From Candidatus Schekmanbacteria bacterium (GTDB taxonomy: Bacteria > Schekmanbacteria > GWA2-38-11 > J061), in the NCBI GenBank assembly GCA_016219965.1, contig JACRJM010000003.1, positions 194,299 to 258,298 on the forward strand: 64,000 nt of DNA, in the 5' to 3' direction. This document shows positions 24,401-33,294 of this stretch, in pieces; positions within the stretch are counted from its first letter, which is position 1; each line of letters begins with the position of its first letter. A program made the position numbers and the translations under genes. Under the pieces are notes generated by a model, which had not been told where the DNA came from, made no database searches, and saw only the letters and a list, made by a program, of their open reading frames with translations.

Positions 24401-25779
24401 TGCCGGAAAAATATCATATCCATGCGGAACCTGCTGAACCGCGATATCAACCTGTATTCAAACTAAGTTCAACCGAAAGAGACCAGTGCTTAGGCTGTAA
24501 TGATTGCGCCAAGCGAAACTGCATTTACGACGTTTATAAAAAAAGGGAGTTTTTGTCATCTGAACTTGTGGATTCGTCCGGCAGTTTTTGCAAATCGTGC
24601 ATGCGCTGCGTTCAGGAATGCAAAAACAACATCCTGTCAAAATTATTGAATCCTGAGTATACCCAAATTGGAAACAGTTACTGGACCCCGGCCATACTTA
24701 CTTCTCTCTGGCAGCAGGCGCATGCAGGTAAAATTCCCGTTTCAGGAGCAGGATACGACGGCCCTTTTTCCGGCACAGGATTCGACGATATGTGGACTGA
24801 TATGTCCGAAATCGTCAGGCCCACCCGCGATGGCATACATGGCCGTGAATACATCAGCACATCCATTGATATTGGCACAAAATTAGACCGGTTGCATTTT
24901 AATGGTCAGGAACTGGCAGACGACCTTCCTCCTATGTTCTCTTTACCACTGCCGATTATTTTCGATGTGCCCAGGCAGGCTGGTACATGGCGCGGGGTGA
25001 AGCAGGCTGTGCAGCAGGCAGCCCGGAAACTTCAAACCCTCGCATTTTGCGACGACAGGGAGAGCACCGGTTCTCACATTATTCCACGCTACAGTATTAA
25101 CGAGAAAATAGAGCCTGATAATTCCAGCAAAATGATAGAAATATTTCTTGAATCCTGTGAAGGACAGTTAATTGATAAAGCGGAAAAGCTTGCCGGAGAG
25201 ATTTCTAAAAGCAAACCGGGGCTTGTAATATGCATTGGCCTTCCTATTTCAAAGAATACAGCTCAAACTGTTGTAAAGCTTGCAAAGAATAAAATAGGAA
25301 CTTTTCATCTTTATGCAAATCACAGCGGCAGAGGAACAGGCTCCGATTCAGATTATTTCATAAAGGAAATAGTCAGAGAAACGCACCGGGGGCTCCTTGC
25401 CGAATCGATAAGGGATTGCGTTACCATTCTGGCGGGAGGAGGAATTGCCATGGCCGAGCATGTGGCAAAACTGATCGCTTGCGGTGCAGATGGAGTTGTC
25501 GTTGACAATGCGCTGCTTGTAGCCCTGGAATGCAGGATGTGCCTTGAATGCCTGGAAGAAGAACCCTGCCACGTGCATATCGATGCGATAGATCCTCAAT
25601 GGGGAACCAAAAGAATCGTAAACCTTCTTGCATCGTGGCATTCACAACTGATTGAGGTTATGGGCGCTATGGGCCTTCGCGAAGTGCGAAGGTTAAGAGG
25701 GGAAACCGGCCGGGTAATGTTTTTCAGGGACCTGGAAGAAGAATGTTATGCACCGATATTCGGAAAGAGAGTATGGTAA
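24400..25779 (+). CDS. degenerate ferredoxin/glutamate-synthase-like protein
   Basis: A 459-residue protein with two N-terminal 4Fe-4S motifs (C30-C33-C36-C41 and C64-C67-C70-C74), a linker, and a C-terminal stretch homologous to the end of the glutamate synthase FMN barrel (ILAGGGIAMAEHVAKLIACGADGVV, then CRMCLECLEEEPC, a 3Fe-4S-like motif). It lacks the GGMSFGSIS and QGAKPG FMN/substrate motifs that its paralogue 25773-27254 keeps. It is probably an electron-carrying partner rather than an active synthase. The start overlaps metF by one base and the stop overlaps the next start. Confidence 0.75.
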   Translation: MPEKYHIHAEPAEPRYQPVFKLSSTERDQCLGCNDCAKRNCIYDVYKKREFLSSELVDSSGSFCKSCMRCVQECKNNILSKLLNPEYTQIGNSYWTPAILTSLWQQAHAGKIPVSGAGYDGPFSGTGFDDMWTDMSEIVRPTRDGIHGREYISTSIDIGTKLDRLHFNGQELADDLPPMFSLPLPIIFDVPRQAGTWRGVKQAVQQAARKLQTLAFCDDRESTGSHIIPRYSINEKIEPDNSSKMIEIFLESCEGQLIDKAEKLAGEISKSKPGLVICIGLPISKNTAQTVVKLAKNKIGTFHLYANHSGRGTGSDSDYFIKEIVRETHRGLLAESIRDCVTILAGGGIAMAEHVAKLIACGADGVVVDNALLVALECRMCLECLEEEPCHVHIDAIDPQWGTKRIVNLLASWHSQLIEVMGAMGLREVRRLRGETGRVMFFRDLEEECYAPIFGKRVW

Positions 25780-27254
25780 ACATCATAAAAACCCCATCCC
25801 GTTTTAAAAACCGCATCGGCAAATTCGCCGTTCACCGGTCCGAGCGCTGCACAAGCTGCGGGAAATGTGTAACAGTATGTCCTTACAGCGTATTTGTAAA
25901 AGCAGGGGATAAAATGCTGCGCCCTAAATCCTACTTGTGCTCAGGTTTAAAGTGCGCGGAGTCGGAAAAAGGCTGTGTAAAAAACTGCCCTGCAGGCGCC
26001 CTTTCAGTTGCAGTCAATCCAAATTATAAAGTATTGGGTGATTACCGTTGGACGCCAGACCTTATTGTCTCCACCTGGTACCAGGCTGAAACAGGCGAAT
26101 TACCCTATATGGAAATTGAGTCCGACAGCGGGAATTCCGGCGGCGGATTGGATAGGATAAGGATAAAAGCGCGGCCGAAGGAATCAATAGATCCTAAAAA
26201 AGTCGATATGCGGATCAACCTTAATAAAAGAAACGACGGCCGGCCAAGCCTCATTATAGATATGCCCATTTACGGGGGCGGAATGTCATTCGGTTCCATA
26301 AGCGAAAGCACCATGATCGGCCGCGCCAAAAACGCAGCCGCATGGAACACCCTTACCTGCACAGGCGAAGGAGGGTATCCCGAGGCCCTTCACCCGTACG
26401 ATAATCATGTTATTACACAGGTTGCAACCGGGCTTTTTGGGGTAAGAGAAGAAACCATCCAGCGGGTACGCATGGTGGAATTCAAATATGCGCAGGGTGC
26501 AAAACCGGGTCTCGGCGGACACCTCCTTGGAGACAAAGTCACCGAAGCGGTCGCAAGAATGCGCGAGTCCGTCAAAGGAAACCCGCTTTTTTCTCCTTTT
26601 CCTTTTCATTCGGTCTATTCAATTGAAGACCACAAGAAACATGTGGACTGGATCAAGCACATAAACCCAAAAACTCTGGTTTCCACCAAAGTATCAACGC
26701 CTACAGATGTAGAAATGGTAGCCGTGGGCAGTTATTATGCCGGAGCGCATGTCATTCATATAGACGGAAGCTATGGCGGCACCGGTGCAGCACCGGAAAT
26801 TGCTAAAAAAAATATCGCCATGCCTATAGATTATGCCATAAATAAAACTCACCGTTTTCTGACGCAGGAAGGCATAAGAGATAAAATAACGCTTATCGCC
26901 TCAGGAGGATTAAGAACCGCACATGATATTTTCAAGGCAATCGCCCTGGGTGCAGACGGTGTTGTAATAGGCACTTCAGAAATGGTCGCACTGGAATGCC
27001 TGCGCTGTAAAAACTGTGAGAGCGGACGCGGATGTGCGCGCGGGATTGCAACCACAGACCCATTATTAGGCGTTATGTTCAGCGTTGATTGGGCTTTTCA
27101 GCGGATGTATAATTTATATGCTTCCTTCGATAAGCAGTTGAGGAAACTTGTCGCTGCGGCAGGCTGCAGCTCAGTTACAGAGGTTGTCGGGCGGACAGAG
27201 CTGCTGCTGCACCTTGACTATGAAAACAATGAAAACAAGGATAAAGATGGATAA
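25773..27254 (+). CDS. FMN-binding glutamate synthase core with ferredoxin domain
   Basis: A 493-residue protein. N-terminal cysteine motifs (CTSCGKCVTVCPY, CSGLKCAESEKGCVKNC) form ferredoxin-like clusters. The barrel shows IYGGGMSFGSISE, CTGEGGYPE, QGAKPGLGGH, GSYGGTGAAP and the 3Fe-4S motif CLRCKNCESGRGC. It matches archaeal-type GltB/GlxD, which condenses ammonia with 2-oxoglutarate to glutamate, or methylamine in N-methylglutamate synthase. ATG 25773 overlaps the preceding stop; an earlier in-frame start (25743) is possible. It pairs with the fused 27247-29850 protein. Confidence 0.88.
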   Translation: MVNIIKTPSRFKNRIGKFAVHRSERCTSCGKCVTVCPYSVFVKAGDKMLRPKSYLCSGLKCAESEKGCVKNCPAGALSVAVNPNYKVLGDYRWTPDLIVSTWYQAETGELPYMEIESDSGNSGGGLDRIRIKARPKESIDPKKVDMRINLNKRNDGRPSLIIDMPIYGGGMSFGSISESTMIGRAKNAAAWNTLTCTGEGGYPEALHPYDNHVITQVATGLFGVREETIQRVRMVEFKYAQGAKPGLGGHLLGDKVTEAVARMRESVKGNPLFSPFPFHSVYSIEDHKKHVDWIKHINPKTLVSTKVSTPTDVEMVAVGSYYAGAHVIHIDGSYGGTGAAPEIAKKNIAMPIDYAINKTHRFLTQEGIRDKITLIASGGLRTAHDIFKAIALGADGVVIGTSEMVALECLRCKNCESGRGCARGIATTDPLLGVMFSVDWAFQRMYNLYASFDKQLRKLVAAAGCSSVTEVVGRTELLLHLDYENNENKDKDG

Positions 27255-29850
27255 TTTTTCTGATACCATACAAAGGTCCCGTGCCCTGCTTCCAGCCCAT
27301 GCACATAATAATGCGGAAGAAAAACCGGCGCAGGAAGGCGGGTGCGGAGTCGTAGGCTTTGCCGCAAACGTTAAAATAAGCGGTCGTCATATCTTTGAGC
27401 CTTCCTGCCAGATGCATAACAGAGGCAATGGCAAAGGCGGGGGTATTGCCGCCGCCGGACTTGATGCCCGGTATTTTGGAATTTCACAAGAGATGCTGGA
27501 TTCGTGTTATCTGCTTAATGTTGCCTACATGGATAGCGGCATTGTAAAGGAGCTTGAAAGCAGTTTTATTAACCCCCATTTTGATATTCATCACATTCAT
27601 CAAATGCCAACAGTGAAAGATTTTAACGCCCTGGGTCTGGAGACAAAACCCCCGGATGTAAAACAATATTTCGTCCGTGTAAAAAAAGACGTTTTAAGCA
27701 AGTTCTCAAAACCCTTTGCAAAGGCAGCTCATCGCGACATTGAAGATGAATTCGTTTGGCAGAATTCATTTAAAATAAACCAGAAATACTACGCTTCGCT
27801 TGGAGATAAAAAGGCGTTCGTTCTTTCGCATGCCAGGAATTTAATGATCATGAAAATAGTGGGCTATGCAGAAAACGTGGTAAAGTATTACCAGCTCGAA
27901 GATATGCAGGCACATATATGGATCGCACACCAGCGCTACCCGACCAAGGGGCGGGTCTGGCATCCAGGAGGAGCGCATCCTTTTATTGGAATGAACGAGG
28001 CACTTGTACATAACGGTGATTTTGCAAACTATCATTCCGTGTCCGAATACCTTAAAGAACGTAACATGATACCCCAGTTTTTAACGGATACCGAGGTTTC
28101 GGTCATGATATTTGACCTGTGGAACCGCGTTTATAAATATCCAATGGAATACATTATTGAAGCGCTTGCTCCCACCACTGAGCTTGATTTTGACCGGCTT
28201 CCAAAAGAAAAACAAAAAATTTACGCAGCCATTCAGGCCATGCACATTCACGCCTCCCCGGATGGTCCGTGGTTTTTTATAATAGCCAGAAGCCAGCCCG
28301 ATGCAAACGAATACCAGCTTTTGGGAATAACAGATACATCCATGCTGAGGCCCCAGGTGTTCGCCCTTTCCGAAGGAAAGGTGCAAATAGGTTTATGCGC
28401 TTCCGAAAAAAAGGCTATTGACGCGGCTTTGGGAAGTATTTCAAAAGAAGACAGCAGATTCAGACCCATTGCCGACAAATATTGGAACGCCCGGGGCGGC
28501 AGTCACGCAGACGGCGGAGCGTTTGTTTTTAAAGTAAAACCAAACGGCGCAGAAGGTGAATTGCGCTGTTTTAATAAATTCGGGCATGAGGTAAAAGCTG
28601 ATCCCGAAAAAATTGCGTGTAATTTTTCTGAAAATTTTGCCAGCGCCGGCACCATTGCCGAAGGCGATGAAATAAAACGGCTTTTAGAAAATGGCAGCGC
28701 GCCGGAGCTTTTTACATTAATTTCCGGCAAAATATCTGAATGCGATTATATGAAGCTGCGCTGGTATATAGACCATATCGTTTCTCACGGAAGCGGCAGA
28801 AACACTGCTTCTGCCATTGAGACGCTCACCCTGCTCAATGATATGAAATATGATAATGGACATAAAAAGAGAAGCTCTGTTTTGCAGATAATCCGTTCCG
28901 GCATCGATTCTTTACTGCACAATACACCTTCTATTGCTGAAAAAAAATCCGGCAATTCTGAATATTGCAGAATCACCTATGCAACCAAAGATCTGTTAAG
29001 GCCTCCTGCAGCAGGCGAGAAAATCCTTGTTGTAGATGCCGCCGAGTTTGAGCCTGAAGGGGAAAACTGCGATTCCACACTTGCGGTAAAATCATATACC
29101 TTAGGGTGGAAGCATTTTGTGGTGTTTAACCTTAAAGGGCAAAGGTTTCATGGCTGCGGATTCGGTCCCGGCTCCCATGAAATCCGCATGGATCTCTACG
29201 GCAGTTCAGGGGACTACGCGGGCAGCGGCATGGACGGATGCCAATTATATATCCATGGCGATGCCCAGGACCAGCTTGGGCAGATACTTAAAGACGGAAA
29301 TTTGGTCGTCTACGGAAGCGTGGGACAAACATTCATGTACGGGGCAAAAGGCGGAAAGGTTTTTATTATGGGAAATGCTGCAGGCCGCCCATTGATTAAT
29401 GCCGTAGGACGTCCCAGGGTTGTGATTAACGGAACCTGTCTTGATTTTCTCGCGGAATCATTTATGGCGGGCGATGCCCTAAACGGCGGGGGTTTTGCTA
29501 TTGTCAATGGAATTGAGTTTGACCAAAAAGGCGCTTTACGTGAATTATCGTTGCCCTATCCCGGTTCAAACCTTTTTTCTCTGGCTTCCGGCGGGGCGCT
29601 TTATATCCGTGATCCGAAAAATACAATTGTTGAGCAGCAGTTAAACGGCGGAACAATCGTTAAATTGAAAAAAGCCGATTGGGACGTTATTGCGCCATAT
29701 CTGGATGAGAATGAAGAATTATTCAAAATAAAAGTTTCGGATTTACTTACCGTAGATGGCAAAAGGCTGCCTCCGGAAGACGTTTACAGGAAAATAATGC
29801 CCATCCAGGCCGAGGTCCTTGCCAGTGAAATGGCTGATGAAGAAGAATAG
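27247..29850 (+). CDS. fused class II glutaminase - GXGXG protein (GlxB-GlxC fusion)
   Basis: An 867-residue fusion. The N-terminal half is a class II glutamine amidotransferase: C33 in GGCGVVGF, RYPTKG, VHNGDFANY and LTDTEVSV match the catalytic layout of glutamate synthase glutaminases, with a 32-residue propeptide. The C-terminal part (about 635-760) is the GXGXG beta-helix (YGSSGDYAGSGMDG, GDAQDQLGQ, YGAKGGKVFIMG). In cluster B these two domains are separate genes. It supplies ammonia to the FMN core. A middle region (about 430-620) between the domains is not assigned. An AAGGA site precedes ATG 27247, 8 bases inside the previous gene. Confidence 0.88.
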   Translation: MDNFSDTIQRSRALLPAHAHNNAEEKPAQEGGCGVVGFAANVKISGRHIFEPSCQMHNRGNGKGGGIAAAGLDARYFGISQEMLDSCYLLNVAYMDSGIVKELESSFINPHFDIHHIHQMPTVKDFNALGLETKPPDVKQYFVRVKKDVLSKFSKPFAKAAHRDIEDEFVWQNSFKINQKYYASLGDKKAFVLSHARNLMIMKIVGYAENVVKYYQLEDMQAHIWIAHQRYPTKGRVWHPGGAHPFIGMNEALVHNGDFANYHSVSEYLKERNMIPQFLTDTEVSVMIFDLWNRVYKYPMEYIIEALAPTTELDFDRLPKEKQKIYAAIQAMHIHASPDGPWFFIIARSQPDANEYQLLGITDTSMLRPQVFALSEGKVQIGLCASEKKAIDAALGSISKEDSRFRPIADKYWNARGGSHADGGAFVFKVKPNGAEGELRCFNKFGHEVKADPEKIACNFSENFASAGTIAEGDEIKRLLENGSAPELFTLISGKISECDYMKLRWYIDHIVSHGSGRNTASAIETLTLLNDMKYDNGHKKRSSVLQIIRSGIDSLLHNTPSIAEKKSGNSEYCRITYATKDLLRPPAAGEKILVVDAAEFEPEGENCDSTLAVKSYTLGWKHFVVFNLKGQRFHGCGFGPGSHEIRMDLYGSSGDYAGSGMDGCQLYIHGDAQDQLGQILKDGNLVVYGSVGQTFMYGAKGGKVFIMGNAAGRPLINAVGRPRVVINGTCLDFLAESFMAGDALNGGGFAIVNGIEFDQKGALRELSLPYPGSNLFSLASGGALYIRDPKNTIVEQQLNGGTIVKLKKADWDVIAPYLDENEELFKIKVSDLLTVDGKRLPPEDVYRKIMPIQAEVLASEMADEEE

Positions 29851-29874
29851 GTCTCTACTTTAATAATTACGTTG

Positions 29875-30918
29875 TCACTTCACCCCGGTTACATAACCGA
29901 GGTTGCGGAACTTGCCGGACAGCTTTGTCATTGTCTTGAAGCTGATATTCTTGAAGCCTGCATCTTTTAACCACTTAGTCATCTCGCCGCGGGAGCGCGA
30001 GTCGCCCCCTTCAGTTTCAATCATGAGGGCAATCGAGAAAAGCACTGGGAAGAGAGGTCCTGTGCGGTCATCTTTTACTATAGATTCTTTTAATATTATA
30101 GCACCGCCTTTGGGGAGATAATCATAAGCCTTGTTTACCATCTTGCGGCAATTCTCCTCGTTGTAGCCGTCGAGGATGCCGGAGATTAAAATAAGATCTG
30201 CACCCTGCGGGAATGGGTCTTTAAGTATATTGCCGGGATGGGTTTTCACCCGGCTATTCATCTTGTAATTTGCTATTGTCCCTTCTGCAACCTTGCATAC
30301 AGGAGGAAAATCAAAGATAGTTGCCTTGAGCTTTGGGTGTTTCTTTGCAGCCATTACAGAGATGATCCCTGAGCCTCCGCCCAAATCAAGGAGGTGTTTG
30401 TATTTTGAGAAGTTAAATGAACTCGCAAGCTCTTCTGCAGGCTTAACGCTGTAGGCATGCTGTGCCGCCATTGCAGCTTTTGCTATTTCAGGATCAATTG
30501 ATATATTTCCTATGGTGTCTCCTTTTTCTCCGAAAACACGCCCATAGGAATCTTTTTTTATCGCCTCTCCAAGCTCGCCCCATCTGTCATAGAGAATCTT
30601 GTCATAGGCGCGCATCAGACCGCCAAGATAATCAGGTTTTCCTTTTACAAGATATGCAAGCGATACAGGTGTGTTGAAATACTTTCCGTTTTTATATTTG
30701 AGAAGATTTATGGCAGTCAAACCATTAAGCAACCTTGTGGCAGACCGTACAGGGAGATAGCATTTCCCGGCAACTTCGGCAGGCGTGAGCTTTCCCTTGC
30801 CAATTAAGCTGAACACATCAAATTCCACACCCACAAAAAGTATTTTTGAAAGATGAAAGGCGGTCGCTATCTCAATTATCTTGTCAGAATTAAGCCCGCC
30901 AACTTTCCTGGGTGGCAT
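29875..30918 (-). CDS. O-methyltransferase (dimerisation plus SAM-binding)
   Basis: A 347-residue protein with an N-terminal winged-helix/dimerisation domain (GVEFDVFSLIGKGKLTPAEVA) and a C-terminal class I SAM domain with motif I (LLDLGGGSGIISV, about 170-182). It resembles caffeate/hydroxyneurosporene-type O-methyltransferases (Methyltransf_2). The acceptor cannot be predicted. It is 10 bases after the GXGXG gene of cluster B and likely in that operon, and it meets cluster A tail to tail. Remnants of its paralogues' last codons lie at 20945 and 22222. Confidence 0.85.
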   Translation of the reverse strand: MPPRKVGGLNSDKIIEIATAFHLSKILFVGVEFDVFSLIGKGKLTPAEVAGKCYLPVRSATRLLNGLTAINLLKYKNGKYFNTPVSLAYLVKGKPDYLGGLMRAYDKILYDRWGELGEAIKKDSYGRVFGEKGDTIGNISIDPEIAKAAMAAQHAYSVKPAEELASSFNFSKYKHLLDLGGGSGIISVMAAKKHPKLKATIFDFPPVCKVAEGTIANYKMNSRVKTHPGNILKDPFPQGADLILISGILDGYNEENCRKMVNKAYDYLPKGGAIILKESIVKDDRTGPLFPVLFSIALMIETEGGDSRSRGEMTKWLKDAGFKNISFKTMTKLSGKFRNLGYVTGVK

Positions 30919-30928
30919 CTGTTTCCTT

Positions 30929-31744
30929 TTAATAGGCGTAGAGCCTTCCGTAAGGGCGATGGCTTACTGGTATAATTTTAAGAAAAGGTTTGGACATGAT
31001 ATTCTCATAATCAAGATCCAGATCTGCGGCATACTCTTTCAGTAGTTTCTCAAGTTCTTTCATGTCAGCATCTGTCATGTCAACAATGCCGACCTCTTTT
31101 CCAAGTTTCTTCTTATTTACTTCGCCGCGAACATAGATGATCCCGCCATGCATTCCTGTCCCGAGATAATCTCCAACTATTGGTCTTTCATCTTCTTCTT
31201 CAAGACCAAGAAGTACCAGTATTCCTCCTGCCATATATTCGCCGAAGAAATCCCCTGCATTGCCGCCAGCCACTATATATGACATTCTCTCCTTGTATGC
31301 TTTCATGTGGATTCCTACCCTGTAGCCCACATCACCCTTGATGAATATCTTGCCGCCCCTCATTCCGTAGCCGATTACATCGCTCGCCTGACCATGCACA
31401 ACTATCTTGCCAAGACTCATCGTGTTGCCCACTGCATCCTGCACATTGTCATTTACTATTATGGTTGGACCGCTCATGAAAGCGCCAAGGTCGTTTCCGG
31501 GGACACCATTTATTATTATGGTAGCTTCCTTTTCTATGGCATCGCCGATATAGCGCTGTCCGTTTACATTATCAAGCTCAACAATATTATAATCCTTATT
31601 TAAAATGGCATCACGCACCATCTCATTAAGTTCTTTGTAATAAATATCATGGGCGTCAATTACTAATTTTTTTTCGTCCATTTTAGCGGGATTTCCCCTC
31701 ACGGTTAGTTTCTTGTTAAGCCGAGTAGTTAAGTTTCCTTCCAT
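30929..31744 (-). CDS. GXGXG subunit of archaeal-type glutamate synthase (GlxC-like)
   Basis: A 271-residue right-handed beta-helix protein with repeated glycine motifs (GAFMSGPTIIVNDNVQD, YGMRGGKIFIKGDVGYRVG, EYMAGGILVLLG, GTGMHGGIIYVRG). In the archaeal-type synthases (and MgsB of N-methylglutamate synthase) this is a separate subunit, as here. It follows the FMN gene by 25 bases. The ATG at 31744 gives a normal N-terminus. Confidence 0.9.
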   Translation of the reverse strand: MEGNLTTRLNKKLTVRGNPAKMDEKKLVIDAHDIYYKELNEMVRDAILNKDYNIVELDNVNGQRYIGDAIEKEATIIINGVPGNDLGAFMSGPTIIVNDNVQDAVGNTMSLGKIVVHGQASDVIGYGMRGGKIFIKGDVGYRVGIHMKAYKERMSYIVAGGNAGDFFGEYMAGGILVLLGLEEEDERPIVGDYLGTGMHGGIIYVRGEVNKKKLGKEVGIVDMTDADMKELEKLLKEYAADLDLDYENIMSKPFLKIIPVSHRPYGRLYAY

Positions 31745-31769
31745 TTTACACTATACTCCTATTTACTTA

Positions 31770-33275
31770 TTATTTCCCTGCCGCTTTTACGGCAAGTATA
31801 TCAAGGGTCTGCGAATCAAGCCCTATGCCCCTCAACCTTTCCCTGCTTCCACGCAGAGATTCAATTGCGTTAAGCCCCAGGCTTCCAAGCACTTCTTTTA
31901 TCTCAAGACTCCATGCCCTCAAAAGATTTATCAGTCTCTCTGCAGCTATTTCAGGGTCAAGCCTTCTGGTAAGCTCTGGTCTCTGCGTTGCAATACCCCA
32001 TGCGCATCTTCCCATATGGCATGTCTGGCAGACGCGGCATCCAATGGCTATGAGCGCCCCTGTTCCTATGGCCACAGCATCAGCGCCGAGGGCAATTGCT
32101 TTAATCGCATCGGCAGCCGAGCGTATGCTTCCTGCCGCGATAAGCGAAGCATGGTTTCTTATACCTTCCTGTCTAAGCCTGTCGTCAACTGAAGCCAGGG
32201 CAAGCTCAAGGGGTATTCCAACATGGTCCCTTACTATCCTTGGCGCAGCACCGGTGCCGCCCCTGAAACCGTCAAGATAGACGATATCTGCTCCTGCCCT
32301 TACTACGCCACTTGCGATGGCAGCAATATTATGGACTGTCGCTATCTTTACAGAAACCGGCTTGTAGCCTGTTGCTTCCTTGATTGCGAATATAAGCTGT
32401 CTTAAATCCTCTATGGAATATATGTCGTGGTGCGGGGCAGGCGAAAGCGCATCGGTCCCCATCGGAATCATACGGGTCTTTGAGATATCTAGACCTACCT
32501 TTTCACCCGGCAGATGGCCGCCTATTCCGGGCTTTGCACCCTGACCGATTTTTATGTCAACCGCAATACCCCTTTTGAGGTAATCGGCATGGACGCCAAA
32601 CCTTCCGGATGCGCACTGCGTTATTGTATATTGTCCGTAGTCATAAAGTTCTTCATGGAGCCCGCCTTCACCGGTATGCATGACTGTCCCCATTTCTTTT
32701 GCAGCCATTGCCATTGCCTTATGGGAGTTAAGACTTATAGCTCCATAGGACATAGGCGCAAAGACGATTGGGATTTCAAGTTTTAAATTCTTTGGCGGTT
32801 TCTCTTTGAGCTTAAGTTTTCCGTCAGGTGTTTCAACAAACTCAAGTGAGTCAGGTTTTTTCCCAAGATAGGTCCTGAGTTCCATGGGCTCCCTTAACGG
32901 GTCGATTGACGGGTTAGTGACCTGGCAGGCATCGAGAACAAGATGGTCAAATATGATCTCATAGGGGAGATCGTTGCCCATCCCTGTTAAAAGTATGGAG
33001 CCTGTTTCAGCCTGCTTCCATATATCGAGGCGGTGCCTGTCTGTCCAGTTGGCACTTCCCTTGAAATCAGTCGGGTTTTTCCTTACGGTTATTACCTGTT
33101 CCGGGCAGTATACGACACACCTGTGGCAGGCAACGCACTTGAAATTATCAGGCACGACTTTGTTTTCAAAGCTTAATGCTTCATAACTGCAGTTCATAAC
33201 GCAGCGTTTGCATCTGCGGCAGTTTGTATGCTCTATGTCAACTACGAATTCCGGTATGAGGTAGCTTCTTCTCAT
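31770..33275 (-). CDS. FMN-binding glutamate synthase core (GlxD-like)
   Basis: A 501-residue protein with two N-terminal 4Fe-4S motifs (CRRCKRCVMNC, CVACHRCVVYC), then the synthase barrel with FAPMSYGAISLNSHKA, HTGEGGLHEE, GQGAKPGIGGH, DGFRGGTGAAP and the 3Fe-4S motif CRVCQTCHMGRC. All catalytic motifs appear intact. It fits the glutamate synthase or N-methylglutamate synthase catalytic subunit. Its paralogue in cluster A (25773-27254) diverges mostly outside these motifs, indicating ancient duplication or separate acquisition. Confidence 0.92.
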   Translation of the reverse strand: MRRSYLIPEFVVDIEHTNCRRCKRCVMNCSYEALSFENKVVPDNFKCVACHRCVVYCPEQVITVRKNPTDFKGSANWTDRHRLDIWKQAETGSILLTGMGNDLPYEIIFDHLVLDACQVTNPSIDPLREPMELRTYLGKKPDSLEFVETPDGKLKLKEKPPKNLKLEIPIVFAPMSYGAISLNSHKAMAMAAKEMGTVMHTGEGGLHEELYDYGQYTITQCASGRFGVHADYLKRGIAVDIKIGQGAKPGIGGHLPGEKVGLDISKTRMIPMGTDALSPAPHHDIYSIEDLRQLIFAIKEATGYKPVSVKIATVHNIAAIASGVVRAGADIVYLDGFRGGTGAAPRIVRDHVGIPLELALASVDDRLRQEGIRNHASLIAAGSIRSAADAIKAIALGADAVAIGTGALIAIGCRVCQTCHMGRCAWGIATQRPELTRRLDPEIAAERLINLLRAWSLEIKEVLGSLGLNAIESLRGSRERLRGIGLDSQTLDILAVKAAGK

Positions 33276-33294
33276 TATTAATCTTCTCTTTCAG

